The position numbers and the translations under genes are program-made. The notes under the pieces are model-generated. The model was not told the origin of the DNA. It searched no databases and saw only the letters and a list, made by a program, of their open reading frames with translations. Shown here in pieces: positions 40,711 to 52,480 of a stretch of DNA of 64,000 bases; within the stretch, counting starts at the first letter, position 1, and the number at the start of each line of letters is the position of its first letter. The stretch is from Burhinus oedicnemus (taxonomy: Eukaryota; Chordata; Aves; Charadriiformes; Burhinidae), in the NCBI GenBank assembly GCA_008921705.1, contig VFFE01007510.1, forward strand, positions 2,270,030 through 2,334,029, in the 5' to 3' direction.

Positions 40711-42432
40711 TCTGTGGTGCTGTGAGCATTAATTCCTGGTTTAGTACTAGCTAGGAGAGCATTTCAAGTATAAATCTGAAGGCTTTTGCTCATTGACCTT
40801 GTGGAGCTGACTAGTGTAGATTGTAGTGAGGTTCTGTGTTTGTGGCGTAACTCCAGGTAGCATTAGGCAAAATTGTTCGGAGCGTCATCCTGGCAGCAAT
40901 GCGTGCTATGTCAAATCACTCTGTGCAAGCAGAAACTCTCCCATCTGGCTTATAACAACCTACGCAGAAGTAGAGGGAGGACCACAAGGCTGCAGGAAGT
41001 ACCAGACAGCGGTTTGTGGCACAGCTACAACCCTAGCTGGCTCTGCAGCCCATCTCGAAATAGACCGCTTATTAATCAAGATAATTTTATGAGCAGAGTT
41101 CTTTCATGTCACTACTGAATGCACAGTACCTGGACCGTGGTGGTAACATGTGCCTTAAAGATACCCTGCTTAGGAGTGTGTAATCAACAGATACTGAAAA
41201 CAGTACAATGCGTCTTTGAATCCCATTGCATAATGCAGAGCCATTGCTTGCATGTGCTCTAAAGCAGCTATTAATCATTTTGCTACTCTGGCAAAGTAAA
41301 AGGGCAGGGTGGGGAAGGAGGTAATGTTGTTGTCTTATTTTTATGGCAAAAACAGAGAATAAGAAGTGAGCAAGAGGTTCCTGTCAGTAGTAATGCCTGA
41401 AACACTGTCAATAAAGACATTTGTTGAGCACTGTAATTCCTAACATTTTAATTCTGTAGGAAGATGCTCACATGTAAAATATTTATGTGCCATCCACCTA
41501 ACTCTGGAGACATTACAAATGTCTTAATTAAAAGGCAAGCATATAGGACAGCACAGCAACAAGCAGATTTGTAACAAACAAATCTACATGTAGAAAAACC
41601 TCTCCAAAAACACAAAGAGCAGCAGAATTACCTGGGCAAAGGATGAGTCCTTCCCCTTAGTACAGAACAGGTTCCTTGGCACGCAGGAAGGAAACCCAGG
41701 CTGAATGGAGGCACACTGGGAGCATGGAGCCATTAGCATTTGGCACGCATACAACCTAAAACAACCTGAAAACACAGAAACCCCACACCCTGACAACAGC
41801 AAAAGTTGGGAAATAGGTCAAATGTATCACTGAATTATTTCAAACTACAAAACAGTTCCATTAGATGAACATTTTTTCTCTTCCATGATCTTCTCAACAT
41901 AACATTTCTGCCTTGTTTTAGATAAAATTCTAGCTATTGTTAGAATTCCTTTAGTTTCCAACATGCTTAAACCAAAAGAAATTAAAATTTCTACTGATGT
42001 TTACTGGTTCATTTCTACTAGTGTATTCTCCCCTAGCAAAGTTCTACAATTCTTAGGTTTAAACTTATGAACAAGTAACTCTCCTTGTTATTTGTGCTTC
42101 TGTGTTTCCTTTTAAAACTCAAAACCTATGCCTTTTAATTGTGCAGGGGTTTTTTTGCTTATTCACAGCTTATTAAAAACATTTCTATGCAGAGCCAGTT
42201 CTTGGTCATCATTCACGTTAGTTTGTATCAGTTCTTTTTTTCGAAAGTGCCTGGCTGACATCTGTTCTCACCTTCATGAAAGGATCCTTTTTTAAAACAG
42301 GAAGAACTTCCGAGTAAACAATGTCATATTAGGCTTTATAAACAAGAGTAAAGTCAGCAAGATACAGAAAGTAATCTTGCCCTATTCAGCACTGGTTTTC
42401 AGAGTTCATTATGGCTTTGGATCAGTTTTATT
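40711..42432. other. Intergenic-like stretch
   Basis: Apart from an AATAAA at 41410 I see no gene, RNA or named repeat. Open frames at 40826-41118 and 41584-41802 are short, overlap frames on other strands and have no recognisable product. Confidence 0.4.
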
Positions 42433-42832
42433 GAAACCAGAGAAGAGCAACAAGGAAGGATTAGAAGTCAGAAAAATGCAACCTATGAGGAAAAGATTGA
42501 AAGAACTGGTGCTGTTTGATCAAGAGAAGAAAAGGCTGAAGGCATATAAAATAACAGTCTTCAAATATGGAACAGTTGCTTAAAAAAAAACCAACGGTTT
42601 TCAATTGCTGCAAGGTTTGTGGCTAGACCTTAAGCGAACCTTTCTAAACAGTGAGTGCAACAAAAGCATTGCAATAGCTGGGGAAGTTCACACAGTTCCA
42701 TCTCCGGAGATTTCTACAAACAGCTTAGCATCTGTTAAGAATGCTATAAGGTATAGTTTGTCCCGCAGTGGATGGATTAAATTACTTCTTTCAATCTCTC
42801 CCCAGGCCTATTTCTATTATACACGATTCTGG
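42433..42832 (+). mobile_element. Ancient CR1 remnant, C-terminal coding part and 3' end
   Basis: Degraded but recognisable CR1 order on the plus strand. First comes GAGAAGAGCAACAAGGAAGG, then CCTATGAGGAAAAGATTGAAAGAAC, the AGAAGAAAAGGCTGAAGGC block, and ATTGCTGCAAGGTTTGTGG. It finishes with a CTCTCCCCAGGCCTATTTCTATTAT tail corresponding to the GGTCCCTTCCAGCCCTATGATTCTATG end of the family. Divergence is clearly greater than for the copy at 3.2 kb. The short open frames 42377-42583 and 42605-42853 are relics of this element, not host genes. No intact reverse transcriptase remains. Confidence 0.8.
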
Positions 42833-43171
42833 TTACACCATAAAAATTTGTAATTAAGATGCAAACATTTTTGCTAGCTTATCACAATGTTTTACTGTTG
42901 TGATCAACCCCTTTATCAATGTAAAACACTACCATGTTAGATACATGCAAAAAAATCTTGTTCAATGTAAACAGAAAAAAGATCTGCATTTTCGCAAAGC
43001 CTTACAGTTCACAAATGGCTATACCTCTTTCCTTTACCTCTTCCCTCAGACTAACAGGTGATAAAGGAACAAGTCACTTTATTCTTTAACGTTATTTCGT
43101 ATTAGAAATTATCATCTCATGCATTATCAGTAAGAAGACTGGTCCACGAGTATTCCAGCTCCTGTATTCCA

Positions 43172-43530
43172 ATTTATATAGAAAGGATTGGAAGGGATCT
43201 CCTGGGTCATCAAGCCCAGGTCTCTGTTATCAGAGTCAGCCCTGCAGTCTGTAATTTATTGAGCTTAAATTTGTTTGCAAAGTTCTGTCTTAAAATGCTG
43301 CTTCCATTATACTGACTGGCTGGCTGTTCCAGACCTCTTTCCTCTGACGTTTCAAAACTTCTTAAGTTTTCAATGTAAATTTAGTCAGGACAGTTTATAC
43401 TACTTTACTCTTGCTAGCACTTCACAGTGCCAGCATTGATTTTTACCTAAAATATCTCCTTTCTGTTCCCCCAGTGACAGCAATCCTATCCTCTCTTGTT
43501 TTTTAGGTTAATTTTTTTTTTTTTTTGTCT
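43172..43530 (-). mobile_element. Ancient CR1 remnant
   Basis: It begins with AGAAAGGATTGGAAGGGATCTCCTGGGTCATCAAGCCC, the antisense 3' end of a CR1 element. It continues through a block with CTGGCTGTTCCAGACCTC and CAGGACAGTTTATAC that matches the usual order of antisense CR1 sequence. The 5' boundary is uncertain and related sequence may reach 43.7 kb or beyond. A poly(T) run (43509-43526) sits near its far edge. It lies tail-to-tail with the plus-strand copy 340 bases away. Confidence 0.7.
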
Positions 43531-44899
43531 CTTCTTTAGCCACCTTTCACTCTTTGCCACCTTTCGTTTTCTCCTACTAATTTTCATCTTTGCTACATTA
43601 ACTCTTGTTTTCCTTGATGTGTTTCTTTGACCTCCAGATGGATTGGATCCAATGCTTTCCTTGTTAGCAAGAAGATCAGTTGGTAAAGACATATACCTCA
43701 TCAGTATGGCATAATCTACTCCTAAAGTATATGTTGTGTTTTATCTTATTTTTAATTTTTCTCAATATCTTCAGTTATATTTCCTTCAATATTTACAAGC
43801 CTTGCATAGGGTTGAGATATGATCAATGGATCCAACTACTTATGCTGTCATCTTGCTTCATCTGTATCATAAGCACAGTATTTGCTACTGCACTGTCCTT
43901 TCCTCACTATCTGACTAAGCATCAGCTATTTATTCAAATCTGTACTTCTGGATTCCATTTCACATGCTGCTACTTCCAATATACTGGTTATTTTAATGTA
44001 TAGTCTCTGTCCCACCCTTCAAATAAGCACATTCAGGTCTTTCAACTTTGCTGCCATCTCAGGTGTGCTCATTTCCATTTCTCAGTGTTAAACACTCTTC
44101 TCCTGAAACTGTGTATTCCTCAGTAACTTAGGGGCAATACAATTTTTTACCTATACTTTCACTCCCTTTACTTTTTTCCATGCTCTATCTTTCCTCAAAT
44201 GTTTGGTTATCGGCACTTACTTAAACCAGACGACACCAGCCAATATTCTCACCAGCTACATTCTGCGTGGTAGCCTACAGCACTCACCAGAAAGGAGGCA
44301 ACTAGGATGTGGAGTCCTCCTTGACCAGAGAGGGTCCAAGTGGTTCCTACACACATGCTCCGCTCACCCATCCCACTACAGGCAATTCTCACGTAGGGCC
44401 TCCCGCATCCCATCTGGTAGCCTGAGTTACTCCATAGTTCAAATAAAAAAAAAACTTCTTGGGGCCAAAAGTGGAAGGAGGAAGAAAGAGCTTGTGTCTA
44501 CAGCCCAGTGTCAGGGTTTTGGGCAGATGTGACACCTGAGGTGGAGTTCCCAGGCTGTTAGTGCATTTCACTCAGAGGTGGTGTAGTGCACAGCACTGGC
44601 TGTCCCTACCAGCTCCCCATGGATCAGATGCAGAGAGGTGGGTGTTCCAAGATGAGATTCACAACAAGATCAGCCTGGGCAAAGGGGAAATCCTCTGTCT
44701 CATTCACATTTCAGTGCCTACTGATGGTGCGGGAGAGAGAAACCCGCCGCTGTGGTGCGAATTAGCGTGCCTTCAGATGGAGAGGCAGGAAAGGAAGCTG
44801 GCTGGATGTTTTGCAGGCTGCATGGCTACAGTTGGGCACCTGAATTCCACTTTAAACCAAATGTAAGCACTTTGGTGCTTACAGAGTTACTTTTGTATT

Positions 44900-45560
44900 A
44901 ACAATTTGCTGATAAAACCGGAGTCCAACAGAAATTAAAGAGAAGCTTTATGGCTGTGGACTACCTGACTTTTTTAACCACTTCAAACTCCCTGACCTCC
45001 GCAGCTTGCCTGTCTGTAAAGGAGCAGTAACACCCTAGCAGCGTTTATGTAACTGCTACTCAATATTGCATTAAGCTTCCTCCATCTGACATGTAAAACT
45101 TCCACCTGCTCAGTCACCCAAGTCCTGACTTGAACTAACGACTCTTGATACTACAGTGCTATATTTGCTCCCAGCAGGCTGATAACAAAGTGTACGGAGG
45201 AGCGCCTGATCCAATTTACACTATAGCCTGAGACAATAATTGTTTTACGCTGGCTGTTATCACCTAGCAGCAGGATCAGTTGAAGTTTGTTGCTCTCTAG
45301 AGAAGAAGGAAACCACAAATACAGTGAGAAATCCGTGTAGCGTGGTGTTTTAAAATGTCAGAGAGCCACTACTGTATCATTAACCATAATTTTAAGCTTT
45401 GACAATGCTGTCAATGAGCCTTGGTATTTTGTCATCGCTGCACTATTTGTAAAAATCTGTCTCTCTCCATTGGCTTCTTCTTTCATCTCTGTGGTTGGCA
45501 GCCTCGTTATTTGTTTTTTTGTCTAATGGAAATTCTAGGACTACTGGTAGAAAGCGAAGT
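44900..45560. promoter_or_regulatory. Enhancer-like block, possible conserved non-coding element
   Basis: AT-rich and free of repeats and homopolymers, with several clustered transcription-factor-like sites. They include an inverted SOX-type pair ACAATAATTGT (45233-45243), a TGTCAATG PBX/MEIS-like site near 45410, and GTTATCACC (GATA-like) near 45257. This texture is typical of developmental enhancers, but motif occurrence alone is weak evidence and conservation could not be tested. Confidence 0.2.
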
Positions 45561-48500
45561 GTTGCTATGAAAAACACATGATTCCCCCTACTCCCCCCCT
45601 TTAAATAGCTCTTTCTTTCTCTCTGTTTAAAAATGAATACTTTACAATGTGGATGAATACTCTTTCTTCCCCTCCCAACTTGTTCCAAAGGCAGCAGGAG
45701 CTTTTAAAAAGCTGTTTCTCTCTAAACTTACCAGTGAGATAATTCTGAGTCACTGGGAAAAGTTTATTTCTGTCCGCCCTCTTCTTTTTTGCAGGGACTT
45801 ATTTTCACAAATCTCCTGTTATCAGGCAGTGCTGAGAGTAGAGCAACTGTGGAGTCTCTAAAATGCCAGCAAAGATGATCAAGTTTGCAGTGATAAAGTA
45901 CAGGAATAAACAAAACATTGTAGCATGCTTTAAAGATTTAATCCTGCTCTTCATTTGAGCATTTCCTTTGCTTCACCCACACAAAATAAATGTAAAAGAG
46001 GTCAGCAAGTACAAAATAAGCCTCTGTATTCCACTAGAGCAGAATAAAGCAGCTCTTAGGCTTTCTATTTAAGCAAGTTTTTAAAGCTCTGGTTATCAGT
46101 GAAGCTTCCAAACATCTAAGTCTGGCAATTTTTGTTGCTAACTTTATGCTCATTTACAGGCCTGCAATCTCCAATTCTGTGCCCCCCCCGCCCTGCTTAA
46201 CGCATGCCCAGTTCCTGCTGCTGTATGCAGAATCAGCTTTCTGGATGTTTCCTCACAAAATACAACACATCTCAACTTACCAACTGTAAAGAGCTCCATC
46301 GGCTCCAACAAAATTTCTGTCTAAAGAGAAAACGAAGAGAGAAAGAGCTCTATTCACCTTGCTAGAAGGTGGTCACTGGCAGTACTTACTCCCTCTCCAT
46401 AATGCTCTGGGAAGCCAATTTAATGAACTAACTGGGCATTTCCTTCCCATTTCCTTCCTTCCCTGAGATAATAGAGGCTTTATGGTCCCCTTCTTTTCCC
46501 AGTTGTCTGGTCACATTAGAAAAGGGCATGAGAGTCCAAAGGATTTAAATGCAGTGTCGGCAGGGCAGACGTGCTCTAACATACAGGAGAAACATTTCCT
46601 GGGCTGTTGTGTTGATGAAAGAGACTTTTCACATTCTTTCATTCCTGGTAGAGGTCAGTTTTAGCACCGTACTAGACACGTTCCTGGCCACAGCCCAGAA
46701 GATCCACAAGGAAAGTTGACCGTGGCACTGGTGTGCTAAATTCAGTGTAACCTTATGAAAACAAGGTCCTCAGATGACCAGGGATACCTACTTGGTGCAT
46801 TCAGGGTGGGGTTAGGTGGAAGCAGCAGTGGAGATGCTCAGCTGCACCAAGGGGCAGCCGTCCTGAGCAGGTGGCAGCGGAACTTGAGGCTGTACACAAA
46901 ACTAGAAATGTACCTAGGGCTCCTCAGGTGCTAAAAAGCAAGGTGTCTTTTGTGGATGGCTCATTAAATTCCACTTCAGTAATGTTTTAGATTTTTCTTT
47001 TTGTATGTGGCACTGTTCCAAAGGAGCAGCAGTTTTTACCTAGTCTGGGAACTGCAGAAGAGAGGTGAGGTAGAAGGTGGTAGCATCACTCTGGCTTCTC
47101 CTGCTTTGCAGGTCATTTACTGCTGTGGACTCAGGGGGGATTTTAGCCACAGGCAGTGCCACAAGCGCAGCAGTCCAGTCCCCAGTGGATGCTCTAAATT
47201 CAGCTCTTCCAAAAAACAAGTAGATACTTCAGTTCTGACCCACAGCTAAATTAGTAACCAGCAACAAGTGCAGAAACCTTGCAGGTGGTTTTAAGCCTGT
47301 CCTTGGGGCTTTGGTGTAACCATTGCCATAGAGGCATCAACGTGAGCAGAACACATCGAGATGCCTCAGGGAGGTCAGATGTCTCAGACACAGCGTCTCT
47401 GCTTATCACTGAGTGCTTATAATTTTCTGGGTGTCAGTGAAAGAAATCATCGTCATTTGTAATGCCAATAAACCTCTCTGTCTCAGAGGTTTCTTCTGCC
47501 TCTAAAATCCATCACAGTAGCTGTATTCTGATGCTGACATTTGGTGGAAAACCTTCCCCTTTGCAAGAGAAACCTTCCTCAAATTATGAGAGAAACTTGC
47601 TCTAAAGGCTTTATTAAGGCCCTATGCTTATATAATATAAGAAAGCATCTGTTTGTTGCATTTTCCACTCTTAACTTGAGTGATTAAACATGAGTTTTTA
47701 AAATTTGGGAGGTGGAGTGGTGTGAAAGCAAAGGTCTGAACTTCTTAATTCATCCAGTTCCTCACAAAAAGTGTTCACCACAGTGTAGCCAAGCATTGCC
47801 ACTATAAGCAGACAGCTCTACCACTTCCATGATGCAAGTGATGAGATATGCAAGGTGAGATGTGAAAATGTCCAAGAAAATTCAGAATACAGAAGTTCAG
47901 GAATAATGAGAAGGCACCGTGCAGAAAATGACACAAACTCACGTGCCTGAGTGCTGGATTTCATCTTCAGAGCTCAGAGATTTAGGTTACGAGGTTGGCA
48001 ATACCCTAGGTAACCACACCGTCTCCTGTTCCCAAAGTTCTTCTGACCCAGTTCTCAGGAAGCGTATGAACTAGCAGATTGGATTAAAACAAGTAATATG
48101 TAATGAAATGCCAACTTATGCTGATGGTATGAGCAAGGACTTAATAAAGAATGATTTTATCTTGTCAGAAGAGTTTTGTGCCCAAGTTACTTCTAAGCTG
48201 TGAAATATATCTATATCCCATACTGAATGTGTGTGTCTGTAACCAAAGGCCAGAACGAGCATTTAAGAGAGAAAAAAAAAAAGCAACAGTGTGAAAAAAG
48301 GGACTGAGGAATTAGAAAGAGAGTTTGCTTTCCGTTTCTAGAAGCACAATGAAACTAAGTGGTTTGCATGAGCTACACCGTCAACAGCTTAAAAAGATTA
48401 GGAGCGGGGCATTCTCTTTGTGCGCATGACCTTTTCAGCAGCATGGCAAATAAAATAAATACAGAGAATAAGCCAAATCCAGAGGTGGGTTTACATTTAA

Positions 48501-49053
48501 ACACAAAGTTTACATTCAAGTTTCTAGGAGAAGAGTTGGAACAATGTGGAATAAGCTTGGATCTTATCATTCTCTTAAGATTGAATTGCATAGTATTTTT
48601 AGACTTTAATACTGTACATGTTTTAATACAAAATGTAGTTAAAGTAGTCTTTTCTCTTGGATCTATTGTGAATTATTAGCACTTGATGTTCTATAAACTA
48701 GGGCTGGCATAGACTTTCATAGACATAAACCCAGAATTGGAGTGGGGCTGTTGGGTTGTTTTTTTTTTTTCTTTTCAGTAAACATAGATTTATAATGTGC
48801 CAAAACCTCTACAGGTCCCTTCAATCAGAAGTCAAGGGGGAGGCTTTCAAAACATTCTAGGCTTTTTTTATTTGAGCCACCTCGTAGCTTTTTGTGCAGG
48901 CATTCCTTCCCAGCAAATAGCACAAGAGCTAGCATGCTGAACAAATAAATATACAAAGGTTACTGAAGGTATAACCCTTTCCCTCCAAACAACCTCCTTC
49001 TACCTTGCATGAACACACTGCAGGTTTAAATTGCAAGCATAATTTAATCCCCT

Positions 49054-49088
49054 CAAACCAAACCAAAGCAAACCAAACCAAACAAACC
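49054..49088. repeat. (CCAAA)n low-complexity tract
   Basis: About six CAAAC/CCAAA units with small changes, the same style of repeat as at 2956 and 4826. Confidence 0.85.
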
Positions 49089-51089
49089 CTGTAAGGATTC
49101 AGACAAAAAGATTATTGAGTCATGGCAACTTGTTTCATGTGTGAGCTTACTGAAGATCAAAAACCTCCAAAAATAATTTGTTTGTTGAAACATTCATTTA
49201 GACCTTGGCTGAACATTCACGAGGGGCTCCTGTGCATCCCGAACCCTCCACAAGGAAAGATGTGAAGATTGCTGATGAGAAACACCAAGTTCATCTTCTT
49301 GTGAGATTTTCTGACCTGCTACGTAGCAAGTTTCTAATAACCATACCTAGCCCTAATGACATCTTGTTCGGTGCTGTGGTTATATACATGGGGTGAACAT
49401 GACTTAATAAGGCAACTAGTCCTGTGCAATAAGGTACGTTTTTTTCTTAATCTTAAATACATGAGGCAGACTTCATGTCTTTAAAAGTGAAAAAACCAAA
49501 CAGCTCTCATGAAAAAGTTGCTTTGGAAATGCTTTTTGCTCATGTACCTCAGGCTTCGCTTACAGTGTCACAAAGCTGCACCTCTCAGTCTCAAAAACCA
49601 AGCTACTTTTTTCATAACTAGCCATCTCCGAAGCAGGTAAACACATTCAAGGAATTACAACTACCTCCCAGTTACCATAAGGGGACTGGTTCACTCTATT
49701 TGAAAGATGAATTTTTGTGCCGTAAATATGATACACATTTGGGCGCCCATGGACTACACCAGCAATCTTCAGCTTAAAAAGTAAAAGAAAAGAGAGAGAG
49801 AAAGGAAGAAATAGAAGCACCCTTACCACAGTATTTCACAACACCTTATCCATACACAAGGTTCATAGCCAGTCCAAGTCCAATGATAAGGGGCTCACCC
49901 CTTATCTGTAGTGTGCTCTGCATCGTCATGCAGCAACGCGACGGTCACTTCCCCATGTGCGTGCGTGCAGCTGGGCCAGCTGCTTCTCCTGTGGCGAGCC
50001 CTGTCCCAGCTTGCATAGAAAGAGAGGTGAATGGTTTAAGCCTCTATTTCCACTGCTACTCTTCAGGTCATATGAAGGCCGAACGTCTTAGTGAAGTTTT
50101 TCTAAGGTTTTATGTCAGATCTTGGCTTCTTTTTTATGTTGTTTACAAACAGAATTACATCTTTGGAAAAGATATTTTTACAGAGCTTAAAACACACATG
50201 GTTAGAAGACTCTGACCCAGAATTTAATGTTTCATGTGGAACTGATAAAAGCAGACTCTTTTTGCCTTTTCTTCCCTCTATAAAAGTGGCATTAGGGATG
50301 CATTAGATGTGAAGAGGTTTTAAAGATCCTTGTTCTACTACCTAAAGCACATTCACAATCTCCTCTTTCTCCAAGGAGGGCAGTACCATTCCCTCCTCAT
50401 GTCCACTTGTTTGGATGGTGGACATCACTGACAGGGCAGGCATGACTGGCAGAGGAAATTCTCTATTACAGCACTCACCCCGTGCAATACACCCAGTGGT
50501 TGCCTTGAGGATGGCTGTATGCACAGGAAGCCCTTAGTGTTTAGGGTTTGTCGTTACATTTTCCCATGAAACCAAAACTGAAAGAAGCCCCAGTTATCAG
50601 GAACCTTTTTAAGTTGACCTTATGATCTAGTAATTCAGAGTGTTTCTCTGGGACTTGAAAAGCATTAGTAATACATCATGCAATACAGGCGTATAAATAA
50701 ACCCTACACTTTTACTTCTCTCTATATTCACTCTTATACTGCAAACTTTTCAGAGTAAGAACCGGTAGGGGCCTGCCACAGTGCAGCACACCCATTTAGA
50801 AAAAGTGGTAGCATTGGTTAAGGGCAATAAGAATACAAAATCTAACCCATTTTTCACCTGTCAGCTAAGAGAAAATACTGGAACTAGCATCTTGGGACAG
50901 ATTTCTCATCTCCTTTGCCATGTTAGTGTTGTTAAGTGATTTCTCACACTACTTTCTTTACTTAAGTTTTCCGTTTCATTTATTCTCTCACCTTGTATAT
51001 TTCCCAAGGCTCAAGCTGTTTATCCTTCCTTTAACCAACGGCAATATTCATTTTATTTTCATTTTCCATTCTCTCTCCATTTGTCTTCT

Positions 51090-51091
<2 letters not shown>

Positions 51092-51131
<40 letters not shown>
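51092..51131. repeat. (AC)20 microsatellite
   Basis: Twenty uninterrupted AC units, the longest dinucleotide repeat in the window and probably length-polymorphic. The overlapping plus-strand open frame ends in an alternating His-Thr run produced by the repeat. Confidence 0.97.
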
Positions 51132-51133
<2 letters not shown>

Positions 51134-51392
51134 TGTTGCTTAACTAATTGCCTTGGGCTATTTGCCTGTCAGAGCCGTCTTTAAATATGTGAGTGCCCAG
51201 AAGCCTGCTCCCTGATCTCCTGTACTGTGCTAGTAGAAGGCTCTCCTTAAATGCTACCAGCACACGATACCCACATTCAAAGGAATGTATAAGAAACACA
51301 ACCTTGCTCCCCAGCTGACGTTGTCTGGGGTTTCTGATCCATGAAGACTAAGCACTAGCTGCAAAATAGTCTAGTCCATAGTTCACATCGGT

Positions 51393-51409
51393 TCTCTCTC
51401 TCTCTCTCT
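51393..51409. repeat. (TC)8 short microsatellite
   Basis: Eight uninterrupted TC units, about 260 bases beyond the AC repeat. Confidence 0.95.
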
Positions 51410-51559
51410 GAAATCCTCCAAGTCATCTCTTTGGGTTTGTCCACCTGCTGTCTCGCTGTGTCTTCAAGCCCTGGACTCCCTGGGAAAGGCTGCACGGTGC
51501 CTGGCCACAGCCAGCTCCCAAGCCCCGTGGGCTCCCCAGACACCCCCACAGTGGGAGCA

Positions 51560-52480
51560 TCCCTACTCTATGATTAGAAACGGCCATCACTATTTTGTCA
51601 CGGCGTTCATTTCAGCTATTCAGATATGAACGCCACCCCCAGAAGACTCGCTAGGCCCCGATTCAATCCTTTGCACTCAGTGTAAACACAGCCCGGTTTC
51701 AGTGAGAGCCGGTTCTAGTCCTCAATCAGGCAGCAAGCGCGGTAGTATGGCTAAGTATAGTAACCACTTAGTTTACAGTACAGTGACCCAATAATTATGC
51801 AAGATAATACTGTATGCACTTAGCTCGCCTGTACCATTCAGAGCACTTGCCAATAATACACAAGCACGTTTCATTATCTCCTTCCCCAACTCAGGGCTCT
51901 TTCTAAACAGTCTGTTTTCTCCTGAGACCACTGGAGCGATGGCACGGAGGACTGTCTAGGTATATTTAACCCCGCGGATCATTCCAACATGCTTCTTTAA
52001 AAGAAGATCATATTGTTTTTCCCGCTTTCCATTTTTGAAAGGCTAGGCTTTGGCCAGAGGGTACTCTACATATCTGGCTGCAAATAGACTGCTTGGAGCC
52101 AAGCAATGCGGTGCCTTGACTAATTTCAGCATTCACTTAAGCTAAATTATTTATGATACTCTCTGCACAGGCCTTTCTCTGTTGTTGTTGTTTTAATGTT
52201 GTAATCTCAGCCAGAATAAAAGGATAATTTGCATACGTTTTCAGCTACTGCAGTAGCTCACACATGGCTCTGAAGACTGAAGCCAACTACAATACATTCA
52301 AAGTTTGAACTGAATGGCCAGAAAAGGGAAATTTTGACGTGCCAGTAAATCATGTCCCTAATGGTGAGAGAGCTTAGCGTTTTTACATAAGCAGCTGAAA
52401 CAACATCAGAAACATTTTCCAATGATACAGTTATTCACTTGTATCAAAAGCTCATCACCTTTGCTGCAGAAACATAAATC
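51560..52480. promoter_or_regulatory. Enhancer-like block, possible conserved non-coding element
   Basis: About 900 bases of complex sequence without repeats, holding an octamer ATTTGCAT (52227-52234) beside TAAAAGGATAAT, several TAAT cores, and E-box and GATA-like words. It follows a low-complexity zone and precedes a more GC-rich one. The appearance resembles ultraconserved-type enhancers near developmental genes. This is pattern-based inference only. Confidence 0.2.

Larger units (their letters stand above)
43531..51091. other. Intergenic-like stretch
   Basis: No supported exon. Open frames at 43680-44003, 44203-44532, 44561-44866 and 48359-48679 are around 100 codons, in regions without splice pairs or family resemblance. 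An enhancer-like block and a CCAAA repeat inside this interval are listed separately. Confidence 0.4.

Noticed and set aside
42377..42853. Two plus-strand open frames that look like small genes
   Set aside because: They are explained by the ancient CR1 fragment at 42433-42832.
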